A stretch of 27,882 bases of DNA, from the NCBI GenBank assembly GCA_900545325.1, contig UQZE01000009.1, positions 1 to 27,882 of the forward strand, read 5' to 3'. The translations under genes were made by a program, and so were the position numbers. The DNA is from an uncultured Eubacteriales bacterium (GTDB taxonomy: Bacteria; Bacillota; Clostridia; Christensenellales; Borkfalkiaceae). A model generated the notes under the pieces. It was not told the DNA's origin. It ran no database searches and saw only the letters and a program-made list of their open reading frames with translations. This document shows, piece after piece, positions 1 through 8,346 of the stretch. The stretch's first letter is position 1, and each line of letters starts with the position of its first letter.

Positions 1-82
1 CCCCGCTCATGTTCGGTATCTGCTTTATGTATTCTAACGGGATGCTGTCCCCTTCCCCGTACCACCTGAATGTCATCTTCAT
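1..82 (-). CDS. uxuA: Mannonate dehydratase UxuA, N-terminal fragment (runs off the window)
   Basis: Only the first 27 codons are in the window. They read M-K-M-T-F-R-W-Y-G-E-G-D-S-I-P-L, then E-Y-I-K-Q-I-P-N-M-S-G, which matches the conserved N-terminus of UxuA (FRWYG near the start, then an I-x-Q-I-P-x-M-x-G element). UxuA removes water from D-mannonate to give 2-keto-3-deoxygluconate in glucuronate breakdown, in the cytosol. The start is supported by a GGAGG at 93-97, which lies across the end of the upstream phosphorylase gene. The two genes are only 5 bases apart, so this is the next cistron of the same operon. The identification rests on a short match, but the match is distinctive. Confidence 0.8.
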   Translation of the reverse strand, partial: MKMTFRWYGEGDSIPLEYIKQIPNMSG

Positions 83-87
83 CTTTC

Positions 88-2598
88 TCAATCCTCCGTT
101 TCCACCGTCAGCGCGTTTTTCAGCGCGGACAGCTCGGTTTCGTATTCCGCCGCGCACAGCGTTTCGCCGTTTACCCGCAAACGCCGCTTGCCGTTCTTTT
201 TATTTTCATATCGCACCGTAACCGTGCAATCCCGCACTTTCAGGCGGAGTTCCGCCCGCACGCACGGAAAATAGGCGGCCGGCGCTATTTTCAATTTGCG
301 CTGCGTTACGTTGACGCCGAACGCGCACCGCGTGAGCATCTTGACGAGCACGGCTGCGCTGCCCGTATACCAGTCGTTCATCGATTCGCCGTCCATGCCG
401 AATTCCTCGTTATAAACGTAAGAATTGGACATGACGAAGGGCGAAGTGGAAATGAATTTGTGCGTGATCGGCAACGCCTTGTAAAGCTGTTCCCAAGCGG
501 CTTTTTCCTCGCCCGCCAAAAAGAGCGCCCACACGCCGAACAACGTGGCGTGCACGTAGGCGGCGCCGTTTTCCGCCGTGCCGCGCGGCAGGTTGGGTAT
601 GCGCCCCACGCCCTTCGTTCCGACTTCGAAATACGGCTCGAAGGTTTTTAGTCCGTATTTGGAATCCAGGCGGGAAAAACTTTCGAGAATACTTTCCTTC
701 AAACTCCCGTCCCATTCGAGCGCGCCCGCAATCGCCCAGTAGGCGTTGGCGGCGAGGCCGTCGCGGCTCTTGCCGTCGGAATCGCGGAAACTGCCCACGA
801 AATAGCTCATCTTATCTCCCCAGCCGTGCACGATGCGCCGCTTGCCGTCCTTGACCTGCACGGCATACCGCAAAAGTCCGCGCTTCACCGTTTGGTAAAT
901 GTCGCCGTATTTTTCGATAAGGTCGGGGCGGAGGGAGCGAACGTTCAGTATTTCGCTCATCTCGCGCAGATTTTTGCATAGCTGCAGGCTGGCCATGACC
1001 GAAACGCCCGTGCCGAATTCGGCGTCGTCCTCGGTGGTGCCCAGCCCGTCGAGGGCGTCGTTCCAGTCCCCGTAGAGTATTTTCAGACACCCCGTTTCGC
1101 GATCGAGATTTCCCGTAAGATACCCGATTATGCGGACGAGATGGTCGAGCACGCTGCCGCGCTCTTCCGTAAGGCGGGCTTTGTCGCCCTCGTAAACGTA
1201 ATAACCGCAGATCTCGTCCAAAACGGAGTAATCCCCCGTATACGCGAGATAGGTGTAGAGAGCGTCTATGATCCACGCCCCCTGATCGATAAACGCGCGC
1301 AAATCCAAAAGTGGCACGCTGTTTTTATCCGCTGGCAGGGAATACTGCCGCGGCGCGCGGCCGTTCACGCCGATAAAACCGAGCGCTTCCAGAATTTTCG
1401 CGCGGCAGTCCTTTCTGTTCCACAAAAGCGCCGCCTCGATCTGCTGAAACACGTCGCGCACGCCGAGCATGGAAACGCTGGACGTCTTTGCCAGCGCGCA
1501 CGATTCCACCTGCCGCACGACGTTCGCCAGAAAACAGTTGAACGCGCCTTCTTCCATTCCGTTTTCAAACCCCGAAAAGCGCATGCGCAGCATGTCCGCC
1601 GCCGCGTATTTTTTTTCGTCCGCCTCTTCGTATCTTTCGACGGAGCCGTCGAGTTCCGCCAAAGTTAAAGGGACGGACAGCAGCTTTTCTTTTATGTCCG
1701 CCGATTGCGCGACCGAAAGCGTGATCCCCTCCTGCGCACAGCCGCCCGCAGGCAGATGAAAGCGGACGATCTCTCCTGCGACCGCCGTGTCGGTGAAACT
1801 GCACGCGGGACGTTCTTCGGAAAATCTGCCCGTAAACAACGGTTCGGCGCAGTTTACGGGCAGGCATTTGCCGCCCGCGTAGTCGGCGCGGGAAGTCGTG
1901 CCCGAAACGCCCGTAACTTCGCCTTCCGCCGTCCGCCTGATCACGGCGTAATAATCCACGTGTTTTTCGCGCGAAAGGTCGATCACGCTCTTGAAAACAA
2001 AACCGTTTTCCGTCTTTTTGCACTGCTTGTACCACTTGGTTTCCACGTCCTCTGCGGGCATGAATTTCATCAGACAGTTCATGTAAAAGGAAAGGTATAT
2101 ATCCCGCGGCGCGTCAAGCATATTTTCCGCATAAAGCGTACATTCTATGCGCTTTTGCCGATTCACCGAAACGCGCACGGCTAGCTGCATGCCCTCCGCG
2201 CGGGTGAGATAATACGCCGCTGCGGGAGTATAGACGGTGTAACGCTCCGCCCGCTCGCGCGGCTGCGGCGCCGCGCCCGTGAGCGATACGGGCGCATATG
2301 TTCCGTCCGCCCCCTTGACACCCGCAAAAAAGGCGACATACGGCTGCTTGCCCTCGTCCGCGAGGGGAAACAGCGTGAACGCGCTTTCGTTCGCCGCGAT
2401 ATATCCCGACTGATATGCCCATAGGTAAAAGCCGTCCGCGCCGTAGGGATAGCGGCTGTCGCCCCTCTTTCTCGGCAGGCAGAGCACGGTTTTTTCGTCC
2501 AGAAAATACGTGTTTTCCGGCAACCGCGCCGCCCCGCCTTTTTCCAGCGCATCATCGACGCGCCGAAACAGCGATTTTATCGTTTCTTTCATATTCAT
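88..2598 (-). CDS. GH94-type glycoside phosphorylase, candidate GlcNAc-disaccharide (chitobiose-type) phosphorylase
   Basis: An 836-residue cytosolic enzyme without signal peptide, in the usual GH94 size range. The layout fits GH94: an N-terminal beta-sandwich (about 1-300), a linker helix region, an alpha/alpha barrel (about 340-760) and a small C-terminal beta domain. Visible motifs are GVRDVFQQ at 379-386 (compare the family G-x-R-D-x-x-Q), GDWNDALD at 510-517 containing the catalytic Asp region, and GTAENGAAYVHAT at 673-685 in the phosphate/active-site loop. GH94 enzymes split beta-linked disaccharides with phosphate into a sugar 1-phosphate and a free sugar. Family members use cellobiose, chitobiose and others. 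The neighbours nagA, nagB, GH20 and a phosphohexomutase make a GlcNAc-containing substrate the best inference. The start overlaps the mutase gene by 47 bases, with AGGGA upstream; an ATG two codons later is possible. Confidence 0.82.
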   Translation of the reverse strand: MNMKETIKSLFRRVDDALEKGGAARLPENTYFLDEKTVLCLPRKRGDSRYPYGADGFYLWAYQSGYIAANESAFTLFPLADEGKQPYVAFFAGVKGADGTYAPVSLTGAAPQPRERAERYTVYTPAAAYYLTRAEGMQLAVRVSVNRQKRIECTLYAENMLDAPRDIYLSFYMNCLMKFMPAEDVETKWYKQCKKTENGFVFKSVIDLSREKHVDYYAVIRRTAEGEVTGVSGTTSRADYAGGKCLPVNCAEPLFTGRFSEERPACSFTDTAVAGEIVRFHLPAGGCAQEGITLSVAQSADIKEKLLSVPLTLAELDGSVERYEEADEKKYAAADMLRMRFSGFENGMEEGAFNCFLANVVRQVESCALAKTSSVSMLGVRDVFQQIEAALLWNRKDCRAKILEALGFIGVNGRAPRQYSLPADKNSVPLLDLRAFIDQGAWIIDALYTYLAYTGDYSVLDEICGYYVYEGDKARLTEERGSVLDHLVRIIGYLTGNLDRETGCLKILYGDWNDALDGLGTTEDDAEFGTGVSVMASLQLCKNLREMSEILNVRSLRPDLIEKYGDIYQTVKRGLLRYAVQVKDGKRRIVHGWGDKMSYFVGSFRDSDGKSRDGLAANAYWAIAGALEWDGSLKESILESFSRLDSKYGLKTFEPYFEVGTKGVGRIPNLPRGTAENGAAYVHATLFGVWALFLAGEEKAAWEQLYKALPITHKFISTSPFVMSNSYVYNEEFGMDGESMNDWYTGSAAVLVKMLTRCAFGVNVTQRKLKIAPAAYFPCVRAELRLKVRDCTVTVRYENKKNGKRRLRVNGETLCAAEYETELSALKNALTVETED

Positions 2599-4003
2599 AG
2601 GTATCCCTGCCCCTGACGAACGACGTCAGGATTTTCGTGAGCCGTTCCGCCTCCTCGGCGCTTTCCGCCTCGACGAACAGCCTGAGCATGGGTTCGGTGC
2701 CCGAAAAGCGATAGAGCGCCCATGCGCCGCCTTCGAAATAGTATTTGAAATTGCGCCCGAAGTGCCTGAAATCGACGAGTTTTCTGCCGAAATCGGGCTT
2801 TTTTGCCAAAAGATAGGCGTTGGTGGCGCCGCCGTCCGCAAGCGGAACGGCCTTTTCCACGACCGCGCCCGCGTACCCCGCGAATTCGCGCGCCTCCCGC
2901 ACGATCTCCGATACGGGCTTATCCATTACGATCTGCATTTCCATAAAGAGCGAGGCGGAAAAGGCGCTGTCCTTGCCGAAGAGATATCCGCGGCAGGTCA
3001 GACCGCCCGAACTCTCCCCGCCGATAAGCGCGTCCGTTTCGCGCATCTTTGCGGAGATGTTTTTGAAGCCGACGTCCGTTTCGTGGCATTTGAAGCCGAG
3101 TTTTTCCGCCATTTTGTCGACGAGCACCGAGGTGGCGCAGTTCTTTACGACGTCCCCCTTTTTTCCGCGGTATTTCACGAGGTAATAATAGAGCATGGCA
3201 AGAATGTCGTTGTTGTCCACATAGTTGCCTTTATCGTCTATGATGCCCAGACGGTCGCCGTCGCTGTCCGTGGCCATGGCGTAATCGTATCCCTCGCACA
3301 CCACGCGGCGTTTGAGGGGTTCGAGCGTTTCCTCCGTCGGATTCGGCAGATCGAAGTTGAAAAAAGCGTCGTGGTTGGTATGGATCATGTCGAAACGCTC
3401 TATATTGTAAAATTCCGCCAGCCTGCCAAGCCCGACCACGCCCACGCCGCACATATTGTCGTAAAGGATCTTCGCGTGGTTATCGTGTATCTTGGGATCG
3501 ATAAAACTGACGATATGCGCGATATACGTATCGATGTTGGAAAAATCGAACACGTATTTTTTTGCGCGCGCCTGCGCGACGGGCATGCTCTTTATCCTTT
3601 TCGTTTCCGCAATCTTTTTTTCGAGGCGGTCGGTCAGTTCCACGTCCGCGTCGCAGCCGCCCTTCATAAAGAGCTTTACGCCGTTGAATACGTAAGGATT
3701 ATGGCTGGCCGTGAGCATGACGCCGTAATCGCTGTCCATATCGCGCGTGGCGCACATGACCACGGGCGACGGCACGGGCTTGGCATACAAAAACGTCTTT
3801 ACGCCGTTCGCCGCAAACACCTCCGCCATCCACGCCGCGAAATAATCGGACATGAAACGGTTGTCGTAGCCGATGACGACGGGTTTTGCCGAGCCGTCCT
3901 CCTTCATGACCGCGCAGAGCGCCTGCGCGACGGTCTGCACGTTTTCCCGCGTGAAATCGTCCCCGATAACGCCGCGGAAACCTCCTGTTCCGAATTTGAT
4001 CAT
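2552..4003 (-). CDS. Alpha-D-phosphohexomutase (phosphoglucomutase/phosphomannomutase family)
   Basis: A 483-residue protein with all four landmarks of the alpha-D-phosphohexomutase family: the phosphoserine loop TASHNP at 98-103 (Ser100), the metal loop DSDGDR at 246-251, the sugar-binding loop GGESSGG at 328-334, and the phosphate-binding loop RFSGTEP at 432-438. The family moves phosphate between C1 and C6 of hexoses, using a phosphoserine and Mg2+. The sugar loop is not the GEMSGH form of bacterial PMM/PGM nor that of GlmM, so the substrate cannot be read directly. Its place between nagA and a phosphorylase, with a 47-base overlap into the phosphorylase gene, points to a sugar 1-phosphate product such as GlcNAc-1-P being turned into the 6-phosphate for NagA. 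The ATG start is preceded by an AAGGT. Confidence 0.88.
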   Translation of the reverse strand: MIKFGTGGFRGVIGDDFTRENVQTVAQALCAVMKEDGSAKPVVIGYDNRFMSDYFAAWMAEVFAANGVKTFLYAKPVPSPVVMCATRDMDSDYGVMLTASHNPYVFNGVKLFMKGGCDADVELTDRLEKKIAETKRIKSMPVAQARAKKYVFDFSNIDTYIAHIVSFIDPKIHDNHAKILYDNMCGVGVVGLGRLAEFYNIERFDMIHTNHDAFFNFDLPNPTEETLEPLKRRVVCEGYDYAMATDSDGDRLGIIDDKGNYVDNNDILAMLYYYLVKYRGKKGDVVKNCATSVLVDKMAEKLGFKCHETDVGFKNISAKMRETDALIGGESSGGLTCRGYLFGKDSAFSASLFMEMQIVMDKPVSEIVREAREFAGYAGAVVEKAVPLADGGATNAYLLAKKPDFGRKLVDFRHFGRNFKYYFEGGAWALYRFSGTEPMLRLFVEAESAEEAERLTKILTSFVRGRDTYEYERNDKIAVSARR

Positions 4004-4014
4004 ATATCTTTACC

Positions 4015-5148
4015 TTACCTGCCGCGCGAGATCGCGCGCAAAATTTTTATGTCCTTGTCGAACGCCGTAAAGTCGGCGTCGTATCCCGCCGCCAGCCTGC
4101 CCTTTTTCAGGCCGAGCGAACGCGCGGGCGTTTCGCTCACGGCGCGCACCGCCTCCGCGAGCGGCACGCCCGCCTCGACGCACGTTTTCACCAGCACATC
4201 CGCCGTGGCTATGCTCCCCGCGAAACCGCTTCTGTCGGCGAGTTTCGCCACGCCGTCCTCCACGACGTAGGGCACGCCGTTGAGCGTTCCCGTTTTCTTT
4301 CCGCTCCCGGTGATGGACAGAGAGTCGCTCACCAGCACCACCGTGCCCTTCTTTTTGAGGCGGAACACCAGTTCGATCAGCTCTTCCGGCACGTGGCGGC
4401 CGTCCGCGATGAGTTCCGCGTACATATCCTCGAAATAATAAGCAGATTCCGTTACGCCCAGCCTTCTGAATCCGCCCGCACGCGTGACGGAGGAAGTGCA
4501 GGAATAAAGGTGCGTTACCGAGCGCAGCCCCGCGGCGTACGCCGTTTTCATATCGTCGAAGACGGCGGCGGTATGCCCTGCGGAGGCGAGCACGCCCCGC
4601 CGCGAGATATAGCGGCAGAATTCGCCCCCATTATCGCGTTCGGGGGCGTAGCTCCACTTTTTTACGAAACCGCCGAAACGATTCAATATCTCTTCGTAAT
4701 CCTCTTTCACGGGATCGGTGAGGTATTTCGGATTCTGCGCGCCCGCCATGGAGGGCGCGAAATACGGCCCCTCGATATGCGCGCCGACGATGCTGCCCTT
4801 CAGTTCTCCGCTCGCGGCAGCCGCGCGCAGATTTTCCAGCGCGCGAAGGGTGTTTTCCCGATCGCTCGCAAGCGTTGTGGGCAGTATGGAGGTAACGCCG
4901 TGGCCGAAGTGATAGTTCGCCGCCCTGACGGCCTCTTCCGCCGAGCAGAACGTGAAGTCCGCGCCCGCCGCCCCGTGCGTGTGCGTGTCGATAAAGCCCG
5001 CCGAAAGATAGTTTTCCCCGATATCGAGTTCGGCCTCAAAGGGAAGTTCTTCTTCGGTAACGGCCGCGATCACGCCGTTTTCGTAATATACGTATCCGGG
5101 AAAAATTCTGCCGCCGTCCACGATTTTGCGGCACTTTATGCGTTTCAT
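4015..5148 (-). CDS. nagA: N-acetylglucosamine-6-phosphate deacetylase NagA
   Basis: A 377-residue amidohydrolase, the usual NagA length. It removes acetate from GlcNAc-6-P to give GlcN-6-P in the cytosol. Visible motifs: DTHTHG at 54-59 (metal site), HIEGP at 124-128 with the metal-binding Glu126, AGHT at 190-193, THLYSC at 212-217 (second metal His; the family more often has HLFNAM), ADGRHV at 248-253, SDS at 274-276 with the likely catalytic Asp275, and FAGS at 309-312. The ATG overlaps the GH20 stop codon (ATGA) and its SD (GGAGGTG) lies in the last codons of GH20, so translation is coupled. The altered HLYSC stretch is a mild departure from typical NagA and could reflect a different N-acyl sugar phosphate. 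Confidence 0.93.
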   Translation of the reverse strand: MKRIKCRKIVDGGRIFPGYVYYENGVIAAVTEEELPFEAELDIGENYLSAGFIDTHTHGAAGADFTFCSAEEAVRAANYHFGHGVTSILPTTLASDRENTLRALENLRAAAASGELKGSIVGAHIEGPYFAPSMAGAQNPKYLTDPVKEDYEEILNRFGGFVKKWSYAPERDNGGEFCRYISRRGVLASAGHTAAVFDDMKTAYAAGLRSVTHLYSCTSSVTRAGGFRRLGVTESAYYFEDMYAELIADGRHVPEELIELVFRLKKKGTVVLVSDSLSITGSGKKTGTLNGVPYVVEDGVAKLADRSGFAGSIATADVLVKTCVEAGVPLAEAVRAVSETPARSLGLKKGRLAAGYDADFTAFDKDIKILRAISRGR

Positions 5149-7049
5149 CCTTCACCTCCGAGCGGCTTGAACGTAACGCGCATTTCGTGCCGCTCTTTGG
5201 ACAGATCGATATCGTTGAAGTGCGCGACGCCGTCCTCTTCTCCCATTTCCGCGAAACGGGTGTCGTCAAAAAGCACGTTCTGCGCGCGGAGCACTTTGCC
5301 CGAGAGCGGCTCCGCGCTCGCCGCCACGTATTTTTTTCCGCCGGCGACGTACCTGAAATGCAGCGGATAGAGCGCGCCCTCGCCGCGCACGGAAAACACG
5401 ATATATTCTATCTTTCTGTCCTCCGTGGCGAAACGATAGGAATAACAGCCCCCCGTTTCAAAGAGCGCGACGGTGGGTTTCGTTACGCCGTCGAAGAGGA
5501 TTTTTTCCTCTGCGCCCTCGTATTTTATGCGGATCTGCGTCTTTACCGTCGGATACGGATCGTAAAGCATCATCTCCGCGTATAGAACGCCGCGCGGCTG
5601 CGCGGAGGCGACCTCTTTTTTGAGCGCGGCGAGTTTGCCGAAATAGCCCGCGTATTTCTTTTCGTAGCGGTCAAAACAGCTCTTTATGCCGCTCCTGTAT
5701 TTTTTCCAGAGCGCGTCCGCGTTCTTCTTGATCTCGGCAAAGCCCTCTTCGATCGCCGCGATTTCCGCGAGATACTCCTCTTTCCGCGGCCGCGTTTCGT
5801 ACCCGTCGAAGATCTTTACGCCCAGTTTCTGCACGCGCAGATTGAGATATATTTCATATACGTAGTCGTAAATATCCGTGAGAACGTCTTTCGCTCTCCC
5901 CTCCGCCCGCTCTGCAAAAGACTTAAGGCGGGGCAGCGCGTAGCGGAGAGCGTCGCGGTACATCAGTTTGAGCATGTAATCGCATTCGCACACCGCCGCG
6001 ACGTTGAGGTTATACCCGCATTCCACTATGTTCATGGAAAGGACCAGCTCCGCGGCCTCCCCGCTGCCGAGTGCGGCGGCGTAGGCGGCCAGTCTGTCTT
6101 TCTTGCCTTTTATCTTTCCGCTCCACAGCGCGCCCGCGTAGGCGATATCGGGATACGCCCCGTGGTAAAAGGAATCCGAACGCCGCCACGTGGTCATAAC
6201 GGCGCCCAGCGGATGGTATTTTTCCGCATACGCCGTGAACGTATCCACGTTATACGCCGAGGACGCCCTGTGCGCGTAGGTGCAGAAGAGGTATTGAAAT
6301 CCCAGTTCGTCGTAAAGGCGGAACCAATCCTTTTTGATGCGGTTCGTCCAATGTCCCTGCGGCTCGTCCCCGACGAACACGTAGTTCCAGTTGCAGAGGA
6401 TTATGTCGCGGGGCAGTCTTTCCGCGAGATCGGCGTATTCGAAAAAATCGTCCCACATCATCATGGTCCTGCCGAGGTTCCTGCAAAGTTCATACGTATG
6501 CATGATATGTTCGTAAAAAAGCTCGCTCTTGCCTTTTTCCGCCGCCGCGGCCTTGCAGCGGCCGCACACCGCGAGATCGAACGGCTCGTCCAGCCCCATA
6601 TGCACGTATTTGCTGCGGAAAAGCGAACATACGTCCGTTATGTATTTATCCATGAACGCGCGCAGAGCGGGATTGGTAACGCATCCGCAGGCGCCCCGCT
6701 TATAGTTGTCGAAACCGCGCCCCTCGAAAGCCGCGTCCTCTATTTCCGAAAAGCTTTCCAGCTCTTTATAGCAGAAGAATTTTTCGAGATGGCCGAGGTT
6801 CTCGAATGCGGGAATAACGTCCAGCCCCAGACTTTCCGCATAGTCCACGATTTCCGAAATTTCCTCTGCGGAATAGGTGTCCTCTCTGTCGAAAAACGCG
6901 GTGTCCTCGGTGCGCACGGCGTTTTCGAGATACAAAATGAGCGCGTTATACCCGCTTTCCGCCGCCAGGTCGGCGTAAGATTTCACAAAGTCCGCGCGCT
7001 CTTTCTGCCGCGCGAGGTCGATCTGCAGACATCTGAGCCTGAGTTCCAT
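5145..7049 (-). CDS. GH20-like beta-N-acetylhexosaminidase, cytosolic
   Basis: A 634-residue protein that enters a TIM barrel from its first residues, with no signal peptide and none of the zincin-like N-domain found in many GH20 enzymes. The catalytic signature HMGLDEP is at 150-156, giving the Asp154-Glu155 pair typical of GH20 substrate-assisted hydrolysis; the WDDFF at 199-203 fits the barrel strand that carries the conserved W-x-D. About 375-500 is helical, and the C-terminal part (about 490-634) looks beta-rich. GH20 enzymes release terminal beta-linked GlcNAc or GalNAc. Here the enzyme would act inside the cell on imported oligosaccharides, feeding free GlcNAc or shorter chains to the operon. 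The SD AAGGAGG lies 5 bases before the ATG, only 9 bases after GH16. Exact specificity is unknown. Confidence 0.8.
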   Translation of the reverse strand: MELRLRCLQIDLARQKERADFVKSYADLAAESGYNALILYLENAVRTEDTAFFDREDTYSAEEISEIVDYAESLGLDVIPAFENLGHLEKFFCYKELESFSEIEDAAFEGRGFDNYKRGACGCVTNPALRAFMDKYITDVCSLFRSKYVHMGLDEPFDLAVCGRCKAAAAEKGKSELFYEHIMHTYELCRNLGRTMMMWDDFFEYADLAERLPRDIILCNWNYVFVGDEPQGHWTNRIKKDWFRLYDELGFQYLFCTYAHRASSAYNVDTFTAYAEKYHPLGAVMTTWRRSDSFYHGAYPDIAYAGALWSGKIKGKKDRLAAYAAALGSGEAAELVLSMNIVECGYNLNVAAVCECDYMLKLMYRDALRYALPRLKSFAERAEGRAKDVLTDIYDYVYEIYLNLRVQKLGVKIFDGYETRPRKEEYLAEIAAIEEGFAEIKKNADALWKKYRSGIKSCFDRYEKKYAGYFGKLAALKKEVASAQPRGVLYAEMMLYDPYPTVKTQIRIKYEGAEEKILFDGVTKPTVALFETGGCYSYRFATEDRKIEYIVFSVRGEGALYPLHFRYVAGGKKYVAASAEPLSGKVLRAQNVLFDDTRFAEMGEEDGVAHFNDIDLSKERHEMRVTFKPLGGEG

Positions 7050-7058
7050 ATTCCCTCC

Positions 7059-8333
7059 TTAAACGAGGCGCAGATGCGCCTCTTCGATCACGGCTTCCCC
7101 GTCCGCCTCGACGACGAAACGGATATGCTCCGTGCGTGCTTCCTCTATCTTCCAAACGCCTTTGAGCGACGTTTCGCCCTTGCCGAGCGTGAGGACGCCG
7201 CTTTTTCCCACGGGTTCGAGCACGGGATCCGTCCTGTTCGCCTCTCCCGCGAGGTATTCGAGATATACCCTGACTTCGCCCTGCGCGCGGCCGCGCACTT
7301 CCGTTTCAAAGGAAAAGCCCGCGTATTGCGCCGCGATAAATTGCCCCGCCCTGCCGTTCGCAAGTCTGAGCGCGCCGTTTTCTATCGCGCCGCCCTCGAT
7401 CTCCCACGAGGTTATCTCCCTTCCCTTGAAATTCGCCGTCTTCGCGGGACGGCTGAAAAAGGCGTTGGCGAGATAGTCCGTTTTCGGCACGGGCGACGCG
7501 CCTATATTTTTGCCCGTAAAGGAAAAGCCGCTTTCCTTTTCCGCGTTTCCCGGCTGCACGGGATCGGTATATTCGGTGATCTTCACCCAATCCACGTACA
7601 TATACGCCGTTTCGAACTGAGGATCGCCCAGCCAGGCGATTGCGTCCTGAAAAAGCGAGGCCACCCAGAACGTGGCGGTGTAATGCGGCACGGCCTCGCA
7701 AAGCCGAAGCACTTCCCTGCCGTCCTGATACCATACGACGGCCTCGTCGCCGTTCGCCGCGTCCGTGCGCCATTCGAAGGCGAGCGTATGCCATTTGCCG
7801 TCGTTGAGCGGCGAAGGGCTGTATATCACCTCCGAACGGCTGACCATCTCGTCCCCGCTCATGTAATTTTCATACGTCGTGCCGCTCCAGCGGCGGTAAT
7901 CCCCGCCGTGCGGCAGTTCGACGTCTATTTCGCTGTAACGGCGCTCCTCCGCTTTCGGCGCCCAGTTGTTATAATACGTCCACATGGCGCTGCACTGCCC
8001 CGCGCGCGGCACCGCCTTTACCCGCGTTTCGTACAGCCCCGGCCCGAACAGCTCTTTTGTAACGATGCCGCCGCCCTGCCTCTTCCTGCCCTCTTCCGCG
8101 GAAAAATCGCCGTTCGAGCGTATGATCACCAGCCCGCCGTGCGCCCCCTCCGCCGCGACCGACGCCGGGTCGGCGGTATACAGGCAGTTGTCCTCCGAAT
8201 AACCGTTGTTGTGCTGGCTCGACCACTTTTCGTTGAGCGCGCGCCAGACTTCCGTTCTCACGCCCTCCGAAAAATCGTCGAAAAATATTCTTTTGATCTG
8301 CGGCGGACGGTTCCACCTTTTCTGCTTTTCCAT
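7059..8333 (-). CDS. GH16-type glycoside hydrolase without signal peptide
   Basis: A 424-residue protein with a GH16 beta-jelly-roll (about 15-260) followed by a second beta-rich domain (about 275-424) that resembles a carbohydrate-binding or accessory sandwich. The GH16 catalytic motif EIDVE is at 135-139 (nucleophile Glu135, Asp137, acid/base Glu139), the non-bulged E-x-D-x-E form of lichenase and XTH/Crh-like members. Supporting family features are GKWHTLAFEW, then a WYxDG strand, and YVDWVKI at the end of the fold. GH16 enzymes act on beta-1,3/1,4-glucans or galactans and are nearly always exported, but only 13 bases separate this start from the nagB stop, leaving no room for a signal sequence. 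SD is CGGAG, 8 bases upstream. Its substrate inside a GlcNAc operon is unclear. Confidence 0.82.
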   Translation of the reverse strand: MEKQKRWNRPPQIKRIFFDDFSEGVRTEVWRALNEKWSSQHNNGYSEDNCLYTADPASVAAEGAHGGLVIIRSNGDFSAEEGRKRQGGGIVTKELFGPGLYETRVKAVPRAGQCSAMWTYYNNWAPKAEERRYSEIDVELPHGGDYRRWSGTTYENYMSGDEMVSRSEVIYSPSPLNDGKWHTLAFEWRTDAANGDEAVVWYQDGREVLRLCEAVPHYTATFWVASLFQDAIAWLGDPQFETAYMYVDWVKITEYTDPVQPGNAEKESGFSFTGKNIGASPVPKTDYLANAFFSRPAKTANFKGREITSWEIEGGAIENGALRLANGRAGQFIAAQYAGFSFETEVRGRAQGEVRVYLEYLAGEANRTDPVLEPVGKSGVLTLGKGETSLKGVWKIEEARTEHIRFVVEADGEAVIEEAHLRLV

Positions 8334-8346
8334 CGTGCGGCTCCGT

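Noticed and set aside
2510..4270. A long plus-strand reading frame of 586 codons opposite the phosphohexomutase and part of nagA
   Set aside because: It is antisense to genes with clear motifs, has no SD or promoter, and its translation is rich in Arg, His and Val with no recognisable family. GC-rich codons often leave such open frames.
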